49,469 bases of DNA, taken from NCBI GenBank assembly GCA_947074195.1, contig CAMTOS010000010.1, positions 1 through 49,469 of the forward strand, read 5' to 3'. Numbering within the stretch: position 1 is the first letter of the stretch; each line of letters opens with the position of its first letter. Of the stretch, positions 47,308 through 49,469 are shown piece by piece. This DNA comes from an uncultured Bacteroides sp. (lineage in GTDB: Bacteria; Bacteroidota; Bacteroidia; Bacteroidales; Bacteroidaceae). A program made the position numbers and the translations under genes. Under the pieces are notes generated by a model. The model was not told the DNA's origin. It made no database searches and worked only from the letters and a program-made list of their open reading frames with translations.

Positions 47308-47315
47308 CAAAAATA
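47308..47315 (-). promoter_or_regulatory. -7 promoter box upstream of the seven-repeat protein
   Basis: The minus strand reads TATTTTTG, matching TAnnTTTG, 72 nt before the ATG. ATTGG about 19 nt upstream could serve as a weak -33 element. The rest of the 266-bp gap is AT-rich without a visible gene. Confidence 0.5.
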
Positions 47316-47502
47316 TCTTTATATGACTTAATATCCAATTCATATATAGTGAAAAAAGGGGAGGTATAGAATAAAAAGGAAGGATATTAAATATTATAAC
47401 AACCTGTATTTCATTGTATTATAAATTTAAACACAAAATAGACATGGGGAAATATACGATTTTAACATATTATACAATTGCATTAATCATTTTGAGCGTA
47501 AT

Positions 47503-49146
47503 TTACAACGAGCATAGATAATCATGTAAAATAGTTGTTGTGGATAAAGACATTTTTTTGGCAATAAGCCATTTCTTCTTCTTACATGATTCGGGTGCTA
47601 TATTCATTAATGCCCCAATTTCTTTATTATTGAGGTTAAGATAAACAAAAGATAAAAACCTGATTTCGTTCACGGATAATTCTGGGTGCCTTTCTTTTAA
47701 TGTAGTTATAAATTTCTGATTTGACTGTTCGAAATGTGTTAAGAAACCGTCCCATTCTTTATTACTTCTGAGATATCTTTTTAGTTGAGCAATACTACTA
47801 TTTAACTTTTCATTATGAGAGGTAGTCTGGATTTGAGAGAGAGAAACAACAAGATCTTCAATTAATTCATTTCTTTTGGCTATGTAAATGGCTTGTGCTG
47901 TCAATTCCTTATTTTTTAAGTCGAGTTCATAAATAAGCTCATCTTGTTCATATTTCATTCTTTCCTGATCAATAATGAACTGATTTTTATGTTTACTCAA
48001 ATTATCTTCCAACAATTGCTTATCATACATTTCCTGATCAAGTTCAAGCTGCATAATTTTTTGTATACGCTTTTGATTTTTTGATCTGTCAATTAACAAT
48101 ATTATTAAAGTGGAAATAATTAATATAACGATAAATGATCCTATAAGAATATTCATAAGTTTAGAATGGCTATATGTCAAGTCCTTTTTATTCCGCAATA
48201 ATTCGAATTTAATCTGAGCTAATTCAGTTTGACGCTGTTTTTTATGGTCATTTATGGCTTGATCTAAAAGAATAATCGAATCCCGGCATTCAACCAAATC
48301 GATATAATTTTGAGTTTGTATCAGTAAATTTTCAAGAAGTCGGTAAATATTCATTTTCATTATCGGATTTGATGGTTCATCCAATGATTGTCTAATATAT
48401 TCCATAGCTGAAGCATAATTATTCTTCTCGAGGTTTATCTTTATCTGTTCAACTAAAATTTGTGATCGAATTTCTATATCATCCAAATCATTGGCTTCTT
48501 TTAAAAGTTCTCTGGCAAGTTGATGAGCTTCATTTAATTGCTTTTTTATCCTGAGTTCTGAAATATATAATACTTTAGCTCTAAGATATTCTGAAGGAAA
48601 ACCAATCAGCATATTAAGTGCAATTTGAAGAAATTTTTGTGCCTCATCATTTTGATTAAGATATGAAGATGCCATTACAATATTCATTGCATTTCCACCA
48701 ATAAACAATGAATCTTTGCTATCTTTTATACGATTATAAACCTGTTTGTAATAAATATTAGCCTTATCATATTTGGAATCCATCATATAAATACCGGCAA
48801 TATTATTAAGTACAGACATTTCATATGTTGCATCAAGATGATTAATGGCAATATCATATGCATTCATCAGGTTTTCAACGGCTTCATTATAATCCAGCAA
48901 CTCTGCTCTGTTAATGGCCATATTAGTAAGCGTCCAGAAGCGTTCATGATAATCATTTCCGGATTCAGAAATTTCAAGGCATTTCTCAAGAAGTTCGAAG
49001 GATTTAGTATAGTTTTTCTTTTCTGCGGCATGAATTGCTTCCTTAAGAAGCTCGCTACGTGCACTTTGAGAATGTGCTGGCGAAAATGTAAATAAATATA
49101 TCAGAAAGAGTAAATAAATTCTTAACCATATCTGCGTTTTCTTCAT
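47503..49146 (-). CDS. Membrane regulator with periplasmic TPR domain and C-terminal LuxR-type HTH
   Basis: A 547-residue protein when started at 49146 (MKKTQIWLRIYLLFLIYLFT, a normal signal peptide ending SPAHSQ). An in-frame ATG at 49281 exists, but the segment between is not signal-like and holds the promoter box, so the inner start is preferred. TPR-like helices fill about 30-300 (YTKSFELLEKCLEI, YDKANIYYKQVYNRI, YASAMEYIRQSL). A membrane helix (about 329-352), a coiled coil (355-430) and an HTH (about 489-532: SVNEIRFLSFVYLNLNNKEI) follow. It is paralogous to the regulator at 32900. It lies directly upstream of, and in the same direction as, the exported three-gene cluster, so local control of that cluster is likely. 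The ligand is unknown. Confidence 0.82.
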   Translation of the reverse strand: MKKTQIWLRIYLLFLIYLFTFSPAHSQSARSELLKEAIHAAEKKNYTKSFELLEKCLEISESGNDYHERFWTLTNMAINRAELLDYNEAVENLMNAYDIAINHLDATYEMSVLNNIAGIYMMDSKYDKANIYYKQVYNRIKDSKDSLFIGGNAMNIVMASSYLNQNDEAQKFLQIALNMLIGFPSEYLRAKVLYISELRIKKQLNEAHQLARELLKEANDLDDIEIRSQILVEQIKINLEKNNYASAMEYIRQSLDEPSNPIMKMNIYRLLENLLIQTQNYIDLVECRDSIILLDQAINDHKKQRQTELAQIKFELLRNKKDLTYSHSKLMNILIGSFIVILIISTLIILLIDRSKNQKRIQKIMQLELDQEMYDKQLLEDNLSKHKNQFIIDQERMKYEQDELIYELDLKNKELTAQAIYIAKRNELIEDLVVSLSQIQTTSHNEKLNSSIAQLKRYLRSNKEWDGFLTHFEQSNQKFITTLKERHPELSVNEIRFLSFVYLNLNNKEIGALMNIAPESCKKKKWLIAKKMSLSTTTILHDYLCSL

Positions 49147-49229
49147 TATACGTTTTATCTTAGAATTATGTTTGTTTATATCACGATCCTGCTTAAAGAC
49201 AGATCTGATATTCATAGATTTAATATTAG

Positions 49230-49237
49230 CAAAGATA
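49230..49237 (-). promoter_or_regulatory. -7 promoter box for the TPR-HTH regulator
   Basis: The minus strand reads TATCTTTG, matching TAnnTTTG, 83 nt before the ATG at 49146. Transcription starting just after it would exclude the alternative ATG at 49281. Confidence 0.55.
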
Positions 49238-49316
49238 TTAAATCTAAACAAATCATCTAAGAAAATTAAGTATAGTATCAAATATTTTTAATGCAAACAT
49301 TTGTATAGCTATCTGT

Positions 49317-49382
49317 ATAATAATGCAAAGGGTAATGCACTATTGTGCATTACCCTTTGCACTAGAGTGCATAACCGTATGC
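49317..49382. repeat. 22-bp tandem repeat array (right array) with a long perfect hairpin
   Basis: Three 22-nt units start at 49317, 49339 and 49361; a degenerate fourth may precede them. The core is AGTGCATA...TATGC, as in the left array: the last left unit (1015) and last right unit (49361) agree at 17 of 22 positions by eye. The first two units form a 17-bp perfect inverted repeat (49324-49340 with 49345-49361), and the third has an 8-bp one (49366-49373 with 49378-49385). It lies just past the thiC stop and may act as its terminator. Confidence 0.85.
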
Positions 49383-49415
49383 ACTAACCTATAAATAACT
49401 TATCGTAATTTCCTT

Positions 49416-49469
49416 TTATACGATCTGTTTCGATAAACGCATAGCACAGAAATTAGGTCCGCACATAGT
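49416..49469 (-). CDS. thiC: Phosphomethylpyrimidine synthase ThiC, last 17 codons only
   Basis: Reading the minus strand in from the right edge gives TMCGPNFCAMRLSKQIV and then a stop at 49416-49418. MCGPxFCAM is the C-terminal CxxCxxxxC motif that binds the radical-SAM [4Fe-4S] cluster of ThiC, the thiamine pyrimidine-branch enzyme. Two of the three cysteines are visible; the first lies just outside the window. The assignment rests on this short but distinctive motif. The following 22-bp array probably forms the 3' end of the transcript. Confidence 0.75.
   Translation of the reverse strand, partial: TMCGPNFCAMRLSKQIV

Noticed and set aside
49147-49281. N-terminal extension of the TPR-HTH regulator from the ATG at 49281
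   Set aside because: The added 45 residues do not look like a signal peptide and contain the promoter box; the internal start at 49146 gives a proper signal sequence.
1-49469. Insertion sequence, integrase or prophage genes
   Set aside because: No transposase, integrase, phage or conjugation protein was recognised in any long frame.

Overview
This window reads as chromosomal DNA from a gut-type member of the Bacteroidales, most likely Bacteroides or Phocaeicola; the genus cannot be fixed from the sequence. The evidence is the paired SusC/SusD genes, SusD and GH43 lipoproteins with Bacteroidota-style signal peptides, a one-protein hybrid two-component system (HTCS), and repeated matches to the Bacteroides -7 promoter box TAnnTTTG. 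Overall G+C is moderately low and drops visibly after about 32.9 kb.

Left edge (1-1768): the end of a haem-uptake (hmu-like) operon, with a truncated MotA/TolQ/ExbB-type channel protein and a DUF2149 protein joined by an ATGA overlap. A 22-bp tandem-repeat array follows, then a small outer-membrane beta-barrel gene.

Centre (1833-31526): a complete arabinan/pectin-side-chain polysaccharide utilization locus (PUL). On the minus strand, in transcription order, lie the HTCS, a three-domain LamG surface glycan-binding lipoprotein, SusC, SusD, SusC, SusD, a GH43 surface lipoprotein, GH146, GH51 and GH97. Divergently on the plus strand lie GH43, GH51 and GH43. From memory this is the core order of the Bacteroides thetaiotaomicron arabinan locus (around BT0360-BT0369), with GH51 and GH146 brought alongside and GH97 added. 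The model is: surface GH43 cuts arabinan, two SusCD transporters and the LamG protein capture and import oligosaccharides, and periplasmic GH43, GH51 and GH146 release arabinose. A TTTGTCCACC element sits exactly 20 nt before the -7 box in both divergent PUL promoters, each with a degenerate second copy 21 bp further upstream. I propose this as the HTCS operator.

Right part (31721-49281): a periplasmic VanX-like M15 dipeptidase, then a small YjgN/DUF898-like membrane protein in an operon with a membrane-tethered LuxR-type HTH regulator. Next is a three-gene extracellular cluster: a seven-repeat Cys-bracketed protein with a type IX secretion (T9SS) tail, an M6 zinc protease, and a 2286-residue mosaic adhesin. 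A second, paralogous TPR-containing membrane regulator lies just upstream, so two related regulators bracket the cluster. The extreme right end holds the last 17 codons of thiC.

Two 22-bp tandem-repeat arrays of one sequence family lie just inside the two edge genes (hmu tail and thiC tail), and a third array with the same period but different sequence lies at the end of the PUL. No gene-free stretch exceeds 300 bases. No tRNA, rRNA, CRISPR or insertion sequence was seen.
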